Shown here: piece after piece, positions 14,575 to 22,726 of the stretch | How positions within the stretch are numbered: position 1 is the stretch's first letter | How the letters are laid out: each line of letters starts with the position of its first letter | DNA from: Streptomyces roseofulvus | GTDB taxonomy: Bacteria > Actinomycetota > Actinomycetes > Streptomycetales > Streptomycetaceae | Direction of reading: 5' to 3' | Length of the DNA: 64,000 bases | Assembly (NCBI RefSeq): GCF_039534915.1 | Contig: NZ_BAAAWE010000001.1 | Coordinates: forward strand, 6,572,001-6,636,000 | Position numbers and translations under genes: made by a program | Notes under the pieces: model-generated | What the model was told of the DNA's origin: nothing | Databases searched by the model: none | Seen by the model: the letters and a program-made list of their open reading frames with translations, nothing else

Positions 14575-15609
14575 ATGAGCACCAGCGGCGACACCGCGGC
14601 CGAGCCCGGGGCAGGGCTCGCGGGCGCGGCCGGGGCGGAGCCCGGCGCGCGTGACACCCGCCGCTCCGCGCCCGGTCCCTCGGGCACGCCCGACGGCACC
14701 GCTGTCGCGGAAGGTTCGGAGCCCGGGCCGGCGGCCGGCCCGCGCGCGACCGGCCGGCACTCCGCCGACCCCGTCCCGCCGCCCGCCGGCGGCGTGCTGT
14801 GGAGCGTCGCCGGGGACGTCCGCGCCCTCCTGATGCTGCCCGCCGCCCTCACCATGCAGGTCGCCCACCCCGCGATCGGCGCCGGCGTCGACGAGCACTC
14901 CGTCTTCCGCACCGACCCCTGGGGCCGCGGCGAGCGCTCGCTGCGCTCCGTCCAGCTCTGGGTGTACGGAGGCGACCGGGCCGCAGCCGAAGGGCGCCGG
15001 CTGCGCGCCCTGCACCGTTCCATCCAGGGCACCGACGCGCACGGGCGCCGCTACCACGCCCTCACCCCCGCCTACTACGCCTGGGTCCATGCCACCGGCT
15101 ACCCCGTCTACCGGCACGGCCTCGCCCTGCTCCACCGGCCCCTCACCGAGGCCCAGGACCGCAGGCTGTACGCCGAATGGCTCCAGGTCGGGCGGATCCT
15201 CGGCATCCACGACCGGGACATGCCGCAGACCGTCGAGGAGTTCTGGCCGTACTACCGCACGGTCCTCGCCGAGGAGCTGGAGGCCACCGCCGTCGTCCGC
15301 GAGCTGCTCGACCCGGACGCCCCCGTCCCCGCCCCCGACCGGGGGCCGCTCCTCCTCCGGCTGGTCCTCCGCCCCCTGTGGCCGCTGCTCCGCCGCCCCT
15401 TCCAGCGGGTCCGCGCCTTCCTCACCGTCGGCCTGATGCCGCCGGACGCCCGCGCGGCGATCGGCCTGGAGTGGACGCCGGAACAGGAGCGCCGGCTGCG
15501 CCGTCTCGCCCGGGTCGTGCGGGTCGTCGTGCCGGTCCTGCCCGAGCGGCTGCGCTATCTGCCGCTCGCCCGGCGCGCCCGGGAGGCCGCCCGCCGCGCC
15601 GGGCGCTGA
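14575..15609 (+). CDS. Oxygenase MpaB family protein (DUF2236)
   Basis: A 344-residue protein. After a low-complexity Ala/Gly/Pro-rich N-terminus of about 65 residues, the DUF2236 domain starts at GGVLWSVAGDVRALLMLPAALTMQVAHPAIGAGVDEHS. Its conserved His residues sit in QVAHPAIGAG, THE-like RLRALHRSIQG and YYAWVHATGYPVYRHG, and the family includes the MpaB oxygenase and rubber-oxygenase latex-clearing proteins that bind haem b. The C-terminal half is helical with the hydrophobic GPLLLRLVLRPLWPLLRRPFQRV. A haem-dependent oxygenase is likely; the substrate is unknown. Start ATG 14575 lies after GGGAGGCCCCCGT. Confidence 0.85.
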   Translation: MSTSGDTAAEPGAGLAGAAGAEPGARDTRRSAPGPSGTPDGTAVAEGSEPGPAAGPRATGRHSADPVPPPAGGVLWSVAGDVRALLMLPAALTMQVAHPAIGAGVDEHSVFRTDPWGRGERSLRSVQLWVYGGDRAAAEGRRLRALHRSIQGTDAHGRRYHALTPAYYAWVHATGYPVYRHGLALLHRPLTEAQDRRLYAEWLQVGRILGIHDRDMPQTVEEFWPYYRTVLAEELEATAVVRELLDPDAPVPAPDRGPLLLRLVLRPLWPLLRRPFQRVRAFLTVGLMPPDARAAIGLEWTPEQERRLRRLARVVRVVVPVLPERLRYLPLARRAREAARRAGR

Positions 15610-15633
15610 CGGACGGCCTCCCGGGGCGGTGCC

Positions 15634-17157
15634 TCAGTGGTCCTCGTGCTCGTGGATCGTGTTCGTCGCCGCGATCTTCTTCCACGACTTCGGCTGGACG
15701 GGCTCCGCCGCGGCCGCCCGGGCCAGGGAGGCGCCCACGGGCGAGGGCCCGGCCGCCGGCTTCGCGGGCTGGTACAGCCAGGTGTCGAAGAGCGCCGCCA
15801 GCGGCTTGCCGGAGACCTCCTCCGCGTACCGGACGAAGTCCGCGACCCGCGCGTTGCCGTGGGCGAACCGCTGCGGCCAGCCCTTCAGGACCGCGAAGAA
15901 GTCCTCGTCGCCGATCTCGTTGCGCAGCGCCTGGAGCGCCAGCGCGCCCCGGTCGTACACGGCGATGTGGAACTGGTTGTCCGGGCCCGGGTCGCCCGGC
16001 TTCACCGTCCAGAACGGGTCCTCGGCGGTCCGCGTGGCGTACACGTAGTCGGCCAGCTCCTGGGCCGTGCCCTCGCCCTCCTTCTCCGACCACAGCCACT
16101 GGCTGTACCGGGCGAAGCCCTCGTTGACCCAGATGTCCTTCCAGTCGTGCACCGAGACGCTGTCGCCGTACCACTGGTGGGCCAGCTCGTGCACGACCAC
16201 CGACACGTTCGCGCCGTTCGCGAACTGGCGCGGGCTGTAGAACGGCCGGGTCTGCGTCTCCAGCGCGTACCCGCTCGTCACGTTGGGGACGTAGCCGCCG
16301 AGCGCGTTGAAGGGGTACGGGCCGAAGACCCCCTCCAGCCACTCCGCGACCTCGGCGGTCCGCTCGATCGAGGCGCGCGCCGCGCCCGCGTTGTCGCCGA
16401 GGTCCTTGCTGTACGCGTTGAGGACGGGCAGCCCGTTCGCGGTCCTGTCGGTCGTGATGTCGAACTTCCCGACGGCGAGCGTCGCCAGATACGTCGCCTG
16501 CGGCTTGTTCGAGCGCCAGTTGAAGCGGGTCCAGCCGAGCCGGGAGGACTGCGACTGGAGCACCCCGTTGCTGACCGCCTGGGTGCCGTCCGGCACCGAG
16601 ACCGACACGTCGAAGGTGGCCTTGTCGCGCGGGTGGTCGTTGGACGGGAACCACCAGGCGGCCGAGTCGGGCTCCTGCGCGGCGACACCGCCGTCCGGGG
16701 TGCGGTGCCACGCCGACCAGCCGTCGACCTTGAACTCCGACGGCTTGCCCGCGTAGCGGACCACCACCGTGATCTGCTTGCCCTTCGGCAGCGGCACGGC
16801 CGGGACGATCTCCAGCTCGTGCGCCCCGGTCGCGGTGGCCTTCGCGAGCCGCCCGTCGACCCGCACCTCGCTCGCCCGCAGCCCCAGGTCCAGGTTGAAC
16901 CGGGAGAGGTTCTGCGTCGTCGTCGCCAGGATCGTCGCCGTGCCCTCCAGGAGGTCGGTCGCCGGCTGGTACTTCAGGCGCAGGTCGTAGTGGGAGACGT
17001 CGTAGCCGCCGTTGCCGCTCGCCGGGTAGTAGGAGTCGCCGATGCCCGGCGCGCCGGGGACGTAGTCGGCCGCCGATGCCGGGATCGCCAGCAGGAGTGA
17101 GGCGGCGAGGGCGCTCGGAACGATCAGTCTGCGGTGCACGGATGCTCCCCAAGTCAT
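15634..17157 (-). CDS. Secreted M1 family zinc metallopeptidase (aminopeptidase N-like)
   Basis: A 507-residue secreted peptidase. The N-terminal signal sequence runs to about residue 29 (RRLIVPSALAASLLLAIPASA). The gluzincin motif HELAHQW with the third ligand 18 residues on in NEGFARYSQWL gives the zinc site, and the upstream GGYVPNVTSGYALETQTRP takes the place of the GxMEN exopeptidase motif, which is degenerate. The domain order is beta-sandwich then catalytic domain; the helical C-terminal domain is short. It probably trims peptides outside the cell. It diverges from the M14 carboxypeptidase gene, which suggests joint use of extracellular protein. Confidence 0.9.
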   Translation of the reverse strand: MTWGASVHRRLIVPSALAASLLLAIPASAADYVPGAPGIGDSYYPASGNGGYDVSHYDLRLKYQPATDLLEGTATILATTTQNLSRFNLDLGLRASEVRVDGRLAKATATGAHELEIVPAVPLPKGKQITVVVRYAGKPSEFKVDGWSAWHRTPDGGVAAQEPDSAAWWFPSNDHPRDKATFDVSVSVPDGTQAVSNGVLQSQSSRLGWTRFNWRSNKPQATYLATLAVGKFDITTDRTANGLPVLNAYSKDLGDNAGAARASIERTAEVAEWLEGVFGPYPFNALGGYVPNVTSGYALETQTRPFYSPRQFANGANVSVVVHELAHQWYGDSVSVHDWKDIWVNEGFARYSQWLWSEKEGEGTAQELADYVYATRTAEDPFWTVKPGDPGPDNQFHIAVYDRGALALQALRNEIGDEDFFAVLKGWPQRFAHGNARVADFVRYAEEVSGKPLAALFDTWLYQPAKPAAGPSPVGASLARAAAAEPVQPKSWKKIAATNTIHEHEDH

Positions 17158-17194
17158 AAGAAACGTAAGACGCGTGGGTGGGCGTCGGTCCTTA

Positions 17195-17204
17195 AGTCCG
17201 GACT
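17195..17204. promoter_or_regulatory. Palindrome AGTCCGGACT between the two peptidase genes
   Basis: A perfect 10-bp palindrome in the 187-bp divergent region shared by the M1 and M14 peptidase genes, overlapping the likely promoter of the M1 gene. Possible operator; no known regulator is recognised. Confidence 0.3.
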
Positions 17205-17344
17205 CTATGAACCACGCCGCGGACGGTCACGTAAAGAGCGCCTCCCGCCACACGATCGCCATTCGGCCGACATGAACCACCCGTTCACCCGTTTCCCGCA
17301 CGCGGTCTTCCGCCCCGGCGGGCCCGGCGAGTACGTTCCGCCCC

Positions 17345-18655
17345 ATGCCGAAGCGACCGCGTGCCGCCCGCCGCGTCCTGGCCCTCGCCGCCGGGACCGC
17401 CGTGCTCGGACTGCCCCTCGTCACCGTCCCGGCGAAGGCGGCCGGCCCCGCCGGACCGCCCGCCCCGCCCCGGACCGGATTCGAGACGAGCGGCGGCGCC
17501 CGCTGGACCACCGAGGCCGAGGAGCGCGCCTTCCTCGCCGCCGTCGACCGCGGCAGCGACCGGGTCACGGTCACCACGATCGGCGCCAGCCAGCAGGGCC
17601 GGCCGCTGCGGCTCGCCGCCCTCGGCGCCGCCCACGGCGCCGCGACGGTCCTGCTCGTCTGCGGCCAGCACGGCGACGAACCGGCCGGCCGGGAGGCGTG
17701 CCTCACCACCGTCCGGGACCTCGCCCACACCCGCGACCCCGGAACCCTGCGGCTCCTCGCCCGCACCACCGTCCTCGTCGTGCCCAACGCCAACCCCGAC
17801 GGGCGCGAGGCCGGCACCCGGGGCAACGCCGCCGGCGTCGACGTCAACCGCGACCACCTGGCGCTGCGCACCCCCGAGGCCCGCGCCCTCGCCGCCGTCC
17901 TCCGCGACCGGCGGCCCGACCTCGTCCACGACCTGCACGAGTACGGCGCCACCCCCGGCTTCTACGACAAGGACCTGCTCACCCTCTGGCCGCGCAGCCT
18001 CGACACCGACGCCCGCGTCCACGCCGAGTCCCGCACCCTCTCGGAGGAGTACGTCCGCCCCGGCGCCGCCCGCGCCGGGCACACCCACGGCGTGTACGGC
18101 ATCTGGACCGACCCGCTCACCGGACAGCCGGTGCGGCAGGTCGCCGGAGACGGCCAGGAGCGCATCCTGCGCAACACGGCCGGGATCAAGCACATGGCCG
18201 CCCTGCTCGCCGAGACCCGGGAGGACCCGCTGGGCGAGGCCGAGGAACGCGACCCGGCCCTCTCCCAGCGGCGCAGGGTGGCCACCCACCTCACCGCGCT
18301 GAAGGACGTCTTCGCGTACGTCTCCGAGCGCGGCGGCCCGCTGGCCGCGGCCTCCGCCGCCGCCCGGCTCACCGGCTTCGCGGACCGCGGCCCCGTCTAC
18401 CTCGGCGGCGCCGACAACGACCCGCCCGAGCCCGCCGAGATCCTCGCCGACCCGCCCTGCGGCTACCGCCTCGACGCCGCCCAGTACGCCGAGGCGGGCG
18501 ACGAACTCGCCCTGCACGGCGTGACGGTGCGCCGCGAGGAGGGCGGTGGCGCGTTCGTCCCGCTGCGCCAGTCGCAGCGGCTGCTCGTGCCCCTGCTGCT
18601 CGACGGCCGCGCCGCCTACCACCTCGTCAGTGGGCGTTCTGTGGAGGAGTGTTGA
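17345..18655 (+). CDS. Secreted M14 family zinc carboxypeptidase
   Basis: A 436-residue secreted protein with a twin-Arg-like basic N-terminus (MPKRPRAARRVLALAAGTAVLGLPLV) and signal cleavage near PAKA at about residue 32. M14 features: zinc-binding His and Glu in LLVCGQHGDEPAGREAC, the region DGREAGTRGNAAGVDVNRDHLAL that binds the C-terminal carboxylate, and the third ligand in VHDLHEYGATPG. The catalytic Glu is not assigned with confidence. Members of this group cleave C-terminal residues or D,L peptide bonds of murein. No terminator is obvious before the small secreted gene 117 bp downstream. Confidence 0.88.
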   Translation: MPKRPRAARRVLALAAGTAVLGLPLVTVPAKAAGPAGPPAPPRTGFETSGGARWTTEAEERAFLAAVDRGSDRVTVTTIGASQQGRPLRLAALGAAHGAATVLLVCGQHGDEPAGREACLTTVRDLAHTRDPGTLRLLARTTVLVVPNANPDGREAGTRGNAAGVDVNRDHLALRTPEARALAAVLRDRRPDLVHDLHEYGATPGFYDKDLLTLWPRSLDTDARVHAESRTLSEEYVRPGAARAGHTHGVYGIWTDPLTGQPVRQVAGDGQERILRNTAGIKHMAALLAETREDPLGEAEERDPALSQRRRVATHLTALKDVFAYVSERGGPLAAASAAARLTGFADRGPVYLGGADNDPPEPAEILADPPCGYRLDAAQYAEAGDELALHGVTVRREEGGGAFVPLRQSQRLLVPLLLDGRAAYHLVSGRSVEEC

Positions 18656-18705
18656 CGATCGGGTGGGTACGGCGGGTCGTGTCCGATCGGTCGCGTCGGA
18701 GCGCG

Positions 18706-18730
18706 TAAAGTTACTGGTCGGTACTGACCA
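18706..18730 (+). promoter_or_regulatory. Promoter with palindromic operator at the transcription start
   Basis: TAAAGT (18706-18711) is a plausible -10, and the near-perfect palindrome TGGTCGGTACTGACCA (18715-18730) covers the expected transcription start of the small secreted protein gene. A repressor such as a TetR-family protein could bind; none is adjacent. Confidence 0.4.
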
Positions 18731-18771
18731 TGCCTCACACGGGCCGTCACGGCTCCGACTTGGAGAAACAC

Positions 18772-19068
18772 ATGAACCACGCGACGCGTGCGCGCCGCGC
18801 CCTGCTCGCCACCGTGCTGCTGGCCGGGGGCCTGCTGCTCGGCCAGACCGTCACCGCCCCGGTGGCCGAGGCGGCGACCAGCCGCACCTGCAACGTCAAC
18901 CGGCTCCACCAGCAGGCCCGCGACGAGCGCGACCGGGCCGCCCAGCTCAAGCGCCTCGGCGCCCGCGAGGAGGCCCGCCGGGCCGCCGCCCGCGCCGACG
19001 CCCTGGACCGCCAGGCCAGGCAGTGCGCCCGCGCCGACGAGGTCGTGGCCCCGCCGTTCGGCAGGTGA
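18772..19068 (+). CDS. Small secreted protein with helical charged domain, unknown
   Basis: A 98-residue precursor. A signal peptide spans about residues 1-33 (ARRALLATVLLAGGLLLGQTVTAPVAEA, cleavage after AEA). The mature part has two Cys (TCNVNRL and RQCARAD) that may pair, and between them one continuous charged helix (QQARDERDRAAQLKRLGAREEARRAAARADALDRQ). The start ATG 18772 with GGAGAAACAC upstream is preferred to an ATG 14 codons earlier that overlaps the operator. No known family. The form suggests an exported helical hairpin or coiled-coil protein. Confidence 0.7.
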   Translation: MNHATRARRALLATVLLAGGLLLGQTVTAPVAEAATSRTCNVNRLHQQARDERDRAAQLKRLGAREEARRAAARADALDRQARQCARADEVVAPPFGR

Positions 19069-19094
19069 CCCCGGGCGGGCCACCCCGCCGCTCC

Positions 19095-19128
19095 CCGACG
19101 GCCCCGTCCCTCCGGACGGGGCCGTCGG
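19095..19128. terminator. Bidirectional terminator between convergent genes
   Basis: Perfect 15-bp stem, 19095-19109 and 19114-19128 (CCGACGGCCCCGTCC paired with its complement), with a CTCC loop. It serves both the small secreted gene and the oppositely oriented oxidase gene. Confidence 0.8.
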
Positions 19129-19132
19129 CCGT

Positions 19133-20089
19133 TCAGCCCGTCACCAGCTCCGCCGCCCGCCGCGCGCACCCCCAGGCCACCGTGACCCCGGCGCCCCCGT
19201 GCCCGTAGTGGTGCACGAGCCGGCCCCCGCCCGGCAGCCGCTCCGCCTCGATGCGCACCCCGCCCGCCCGGGCCGGACGCAGCCCCACCCGGTGCCCCAG
19301 CACCCGCGCCCCGGCGATCTCCGGCCGGATCCGCGCGCACCGCGCCACGATCCCCGCCGCCGTCGCCTGATCGGGCGCCAGCCCCTCCGCCCCCTCCTCG
19401 GCGGTCCCGCCGAGGACCAGCCGACCCGGCTGGGGAAAGAAGTAGGTCGTCTCCGCGGCCCCCGCGTCCGCCGCCGTGAACCACTCCTCGATCCCCGGGT
19501 TCTCCACCAGCACCAACTGCCCCCGCACCGGCCGCAGTCCGCCGTCCGGGACCAGCTCCCGCGCGGCGAGACCCGTGCAGTTCACCACCACCGGCGCCAC
19601 CGCCGCCGGCTCCGCCCAGCCCCGCGCAGCCCGCCGCTCGACCACCCCGCCCGCCGCCGCCAGCCGGTCCCGCAGCCACGCCAGGTGGACCGGCATGTCG
19701 ATCAGCGGCAGCCGGGCCGCGAGGCCCGTGGCGTACGGCCCCGGCACCTCCCCGGCCGGCAGCTGCCGCAGCCCCGCCACCCGCGCCGCCCACGCCCCGA
19801 GCCCGTCCAGGACGGTGTCGGCGTGCACCCCCGGCACCCACCGCACCCCGGTCTCCTCCGGCGTCCGCGCCAGCTCCCCGTACACCCGCAGCGACTCCAG
19901 CGCCCAGGCCCCGGCCTCCTCCGCCGGCTCGATCCGGTACGGCCACCACGAGGCGCCCGCCACCGCCGAGGTCGTCTCCCCGGCCGGGTCCCGGGACCAC
20001 ACCCGCACCCGCAGTCCCCGCTCCGCCAGCGTCACCGCCGTCGTCAGCCCGACGACCCCGTCGCCCACCACGATCACGTCGCTGTCCAT
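19133..20089 (-). CDS. FAD-dependent D-amino acid oxidase
   Basis: A 318-residue flavoprotein. The N-terminal dinucleotide fold is VIVVGDGVVGLTTAVTLAERG, with Asp in place of the second Gly of GxGxxG. The family region VVNCTGLAARELVPDGGLRPVRGQLVLVE and the C-terminal HHYGHGGAGVTVAWGCA are standard for D-amino acid oxidases. The reaction is oxidative deamination of D-amino acids to keto acid, ammonia and peroxide. Start ATG 20087-20089 is about 50 bp from the divergent ABC-F start. Convergent to the small secreted gene with a shared terminator. Preference among D-amino acids cannot be read from sequence. Confidence 0.9.
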   Translation of the reverse strand: MDSDVIVVGDGVVGLTTAVTLAERGLRVRVWSRDPAGETTSAVAGASWWPYRIEPAEEAGAWALESLRVYGELARTPEETGVRWVPGVHADTVLDGLGAWAARVAGLRQLPAGEVPGPYATGLAARLPLIDMPVHLAWLRDRLAAAGGVVERRAARGWAEPAAVAPVVVNCTGLAARELVPDGGLRPVRGQLVLVENPGIEEWFTAADAGAAETTYFFPQPGRLVLGGTAEEGAEGLAPDQATAAGIVARCARIRPEIAGARVLGHRVGLRPARAGGVRIEAERLPGGGRLVHHYGHGGAGVTVAWGCARRAAELVTG

Positions 20090-20125
20090 GCCCGGACCGT
20101 ACCCGGGAGCCCCCCGGCTCCCACG

Positions 20126-20131
20126 TAGGAT
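20126..20131 (+). promoter_or_regulatory. -10 element of the ABC-F operon
   Basis: TAGGAT ends ten bases before the ATG at 20142, so transcription should start about four bases upstream of the start codon, leaving no room for a ribosome-binding site. Confidence 0.45.
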
Positions 20132-20141
20132 GCGTGGTCTG

Positions 20142-21779
20142 ATGACTGCCACACTCGTCGCCAAGGACCTCGCCGCCGGCCACGGCGAACGCACCCTCTT
20201 CGCCGGGCTCGACCTCGTCGTCGCCCCCGGCGACGTCATCGGCCTCGTCGGCGTCAACGGCGCCGGCAAGTCCAGCCTGCTGCGGCTGCTCGCCGGGCTC
20301 GACGCCCCCGAGGAGGGCGAGGTCCGGCTCTCCCCGCCGACCGCGACCGTCGGCCACCTCCCGCAGGAGCCCGAGCGGCGCCCCGGCGAGACCGTCCGCG
20401 CGTTCCTGGCCCGCCGCACCGGCGTCGCCGCCGCCCAGGCCGCCATGGACGAGGCCACCCAGGGCCTCGTCGACGGCACCCCCGGCGCCGACGACGCGTA
20501 CGCCACCACCCTGGAGCGCTGGCTGGACCTGGGCGGCGCCGACCTCGACGAGCGCGCCGAGGAGGTCGCCGCCTCCCTGGGCCTCACCGTCGACCTCGAC
20601 CAGCCCATGACCGGCCTCTCCGGCGGCCAGGCCGCCCGCGCCGGCCTCGCCTCCCTGCTCCTCTCCCGCTACGACGTCTTCCTCCTCGACGAGCCGACCA
20701 ACGACCTCGACCTGGACGGCCTGGAGCGCCTGGAGACCTTCGTCAAGGGCCTGCGAGCCGGCACCGTCGTCGTCAGCCACGACCGCGAGTTCCTCACCCG
20801 CACGGTCACCAAGGTCCTCGAACTCGACCTCGCCCAGCAGCAGATCACCCTCTACGGCGGCGGCTACGACGCCTACCTGGAGGAGCGGGCCACCGCCCGC
20901 CGGCACGCCCGCGAGGAGTACGAGGAGTACGCCGACAAGAAGGCCGCCCTGGAGGGCCGTGCCCTCATGCAGCGCAACTGGATGGACAAGGGCGTCCGCA
21001 ACGCCCGCCGCAAGGCCACCGACAACGACAAGATCGGCCGCAAGCTGCGCGGCGAGGCCAGCGAGAAGCAGGCCGCGAAGGCCCGCCAGACCCAGCGCAT
21101 GATCGAGCGCCTGGACGTCGTCGAGGAGCCCCGCAAGGAGTGGGAGCTGCGGATGGAGATCGCCGCCGCGCCCCGCTCCGGCTCCGTCGTCGCCACCCTC
21201 CGCGACGCCGAGGTCCGCCGCGGCGACTTCTCCTTCGGGCCCGTCTCGCTCCAGATCGACTGGGCCGACCGGGTCGCCGTCACCGGCGCCAACGGCGCCG
21301 GCAAGTCCACCCTGCTCGCCGCCCTCCTCGGCCGCCTCCCGCTCGACTCCGGCCACGCCGTCCTCGGCTCCGGCGTCGTCGTCGGCGAGGTCGACCAGGC
21401 CCGCCGGCTCTTCCACGGCACCGAGACGCTCCTCGACGCGTTCTGCGCCGCCGTCCCGGACACCGAACCGGCCGACGTCCGCACCCTGCTCGCCAAGTTC
21501 GGCCTCAAGGCCGACCACGTGCTGCGCCCCGCCACCACCCTCTCGCCCGGCGAGCGGACCCGGGCCGCGCTCGCCCTCCTCCAGGGCCGGGGCGTCAACC
21601 TCCTGGTCCTCGACGAGCCGACGAACCACCTCGACCTGCCCGCCATCGAGCAGCTGGAGTCCGCCCTCGACTCCTACGAGGGCACCCTCCTCCTCGTCAC
21701 CCACGACCGCCGGATGCTCGACGCCATCCGCGTCAACCGCCGCGTCGAGGTCGCCGACGGCAAGGTCACCGAACTCTGA
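20142..21779 (+). CDS. ABC-F family ATP-binding protein
   Basis: A 545-residue soluble protein with two nucleotide-binding domains and no membrane segment. Walker A motifs are GVNGAGKSS and GANGAGKST; signatures are TGLSGGQ and TTLSPGE; Walker B motifs are FLLDEPTNDLD and LVLDEPTNHLD. The linker between the domains is long, highly charged and Arg/Lys-rich (EEYEEYADKKAALEGRA onward), as in translation factors of the ABC-F class that act at the ribosomal E site. It may be a ribosome-protection or translation-quality factor. No antibiotic cluster is near. The TGATG junction with the next gene indicates coupling. Confidence 0.92.
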   Translation: MTATLVAKDLAAGHGERTLFAGLDLVVAPGDVIGLVGVNGAGKSSLLRLLAGLDAPEEGEVRLSPPTATVGHLPQEPERRPGETVRAFLARRTGVAAAQAAMDEATQGLVDGTPGADDAYATTLERWLDLGGADLDERAEEVAASLGLTVDLDQPMTGLSGGQAARAGLASLLLSRYDVFLLDEPTNDLDLDGLERLETFVKGLRAGTVVVSHDREFLTRTVTKVLELDLAQQQITLYGGGYDAYLEERATARRHAREEYEEYADKKAALEGRALMQRNWMDKGVRNARRKATDNDKIGRKLRGEASEKQAAKARQTQRMIERLDVVEEPRKEWELRMEIAAAPRSGSVVATLRDAEVRRGDFSFGPVSLQIDWADRVAVTGANGAGKSTLLAALLGRLPLDSGHAVLGSGVVVGEVDQARRLFHGTETLLDAFCAAVPDTEPADVRTLLAKFGLKADHVLRPATTLSPGERTRAALALLQGRGVNLLVLDEPTNHLDLPAIEQLESALDSYEGTLLLVTHDRRMLDAIRVNRRVEVADGKVTEL

Positions 21780-22201
21780 TGACCGTCCCCTTCGGCGGGG
21801 GGCCCGTCGAGGCACGGGCCCTCGCCCCGGCCTGCCCGGTCCTGCCCTCCCCGAACGGCTCCACCCTCGCCGCCGGGGCCGGCGTCGCGACCGTGATCGC
21901 CGCCGGCGAGCGGTGGCCGGACGGCTCGCTGCGCCCCGCCCTGGAGGACCACCTCGGGGCCGGCGCCGTCCTCGACGCCCTGCGCACCCTCGCGCCGGGG
22001 CTCCCCCTGACCCCCGAGGCGACCGCGGCGGCCACGCTGCGGGCGGCCACGGAGGACCCGGTCGCCGCCTTGCACGGCTGCGACGCGGGCCGTGAACTGT
22101 ACGAGTACGGCTATCCGCGGGACGTGGAGGTGGCCGCCGAACTCGACGCGTCGACGACCGTCCCCGCCCTCGTGGACGGCGCATTCCAGGAGGCACCATG
22201 A
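21779..22201 (+). CDS. Shortened 2-phosphosulfolactate phosphatase (ComB)-like protein
   Basis: A 140-residue frame that retains blocks typical of ComB-family proteins: VLPSPNGSTLAAGAG, VIAAGERWPDGSLRPALEDHLGAGAVLDAL and CDAGRELYEYGYPRDVEVAAELDAS. Full-length relatives are about 230-250 residues and begin with a VVVDV-type strand holding catalytic acidic residues. Here that N-terminal part is absent: the protein goes almost directly from EARALAPAC to LPSPNGS, and another segment between GAG and VATV also looks missing. The frame is open and coupled at both ends (TGATG, ATGA), so it looks like an in-frame shrunken gene. Enzymatic activity is doubtful. Confidence 0.6.
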   Translation: MTVPFGGGPVEARALAPACPVLPSPNGSTLAAGAGVATVIAAGERWPDGSLRPALEDHLGAGAVLDALRTLAPGLPLTPEATAAATLRAATEDPVAALHGCDAGRELYEYGYPRDVEVAAELDASTTVPALVDGAFQEAP

Positions 22202-22602
22202 CCGACGACAGCGTGACCCGGCTCCTCGCGATGCTGGACGACCTCGACGCCGACGTCGACGCCACGATCGACCTCGCCGACGAGATCGCGGCGAGCGGCG
22301 ACCGGGCGCTGCTGCCGCGCCTGGAGTCCGAGCTGGACCGGGCCGTCGCCGAGCGCAACGGCTACGCCCGCGAACTCCTCGGCGGCGTGATCGCCGCCCT
22401 CGGCGGCCCGACGACCCTCCCGGTCCTGGTCCGCGCCTCGGCGGTGGACCTCGGCGACGACCAGGACGGCCTGGCCACGGAGATCGTCGACCTGGTCCAG
22501 TCCGACCCGAAGACGGCGGAGAAGGTCCTCCGCCCCCTGACGGAGGACGACGACCTCACCGTCTCGAACCGAGCCGACTGGGCCCTCCGCTTCCTGCCGT
22601 AG
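22198..22602 (+). CDS. HEAT-repeat-like protein, unknown
   Basis: A 134-residue acidic, all-helical protein. It opens with a short acidic helix (VTRLLAMLDDLDADVDATIDLADEIAASGD) and then shows repeated helix pairs (LLPRLESELDRAVAERNGYARELLGGVIAALGG, TLPVLVRASAVDLGDDQDGLATEIVDLVQSDP, AEKVLRPLTEDDDLTVSNRADWALRFLP) like HEAT repeats. Such small proteins are usually protein-binding; some are immunity proteins. Its ATG overlaps the stop of the ComB-like gene, so it is the last gene of the ABC-F operon, which ends at a strong terminator. Confidence 0.65.
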   Translation: MTDDSVTRLLAMLDDLDADVDATIDLADEIAASGDRALLPRLESELDRAVAERNGYARELLGGVIAALGGPTTLPVLVRASAVDLGDDQDGLATEIVDLVQSDPKTAEKVLRPLTEDDDLTVSNRADWALRFLP

Positions 22603-22667
22603 CCGCTCCGTCGTGGGCATCCGTGCCGCAGGGCCGGGGGCACCCCCTGGACGAAGTCCTCGGGGGT

Positions 22668-22716
22668 GGGCACGACGGAACGGCGCCTTCGCGGGCGCCT
22701 CCGCTCCGTCGTGCCC
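22668..22716. terminator. Bidirectional terminator between HEAT gene and tex
   Basis: Outer 12-bp stem GGGCACGACGGA (22668-22679) with TCCGTCGTGCCC (22705-22716), and an inner GGCGCC/GGCGCC stem (22682-22687 with 22694-22699). It lies between the ends of two convergent genes. Confidence 0.75.
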
Positions 22717-22726
22717 CCGTCGTACC

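Noticed and set aside
17281..17300. GTTCACCC/GTTTCCC considered as PHO box
   Set aside because: Repeat spacing is about eight bases instead of eleven, and the second half deviates.
18747..22358. Minus-strand open frame of about 1200 codons opposite ABC-F and neighbours
   Set aside because: Composite of shadow frames and the genuine oxidase in a different frame; no coherent domain.
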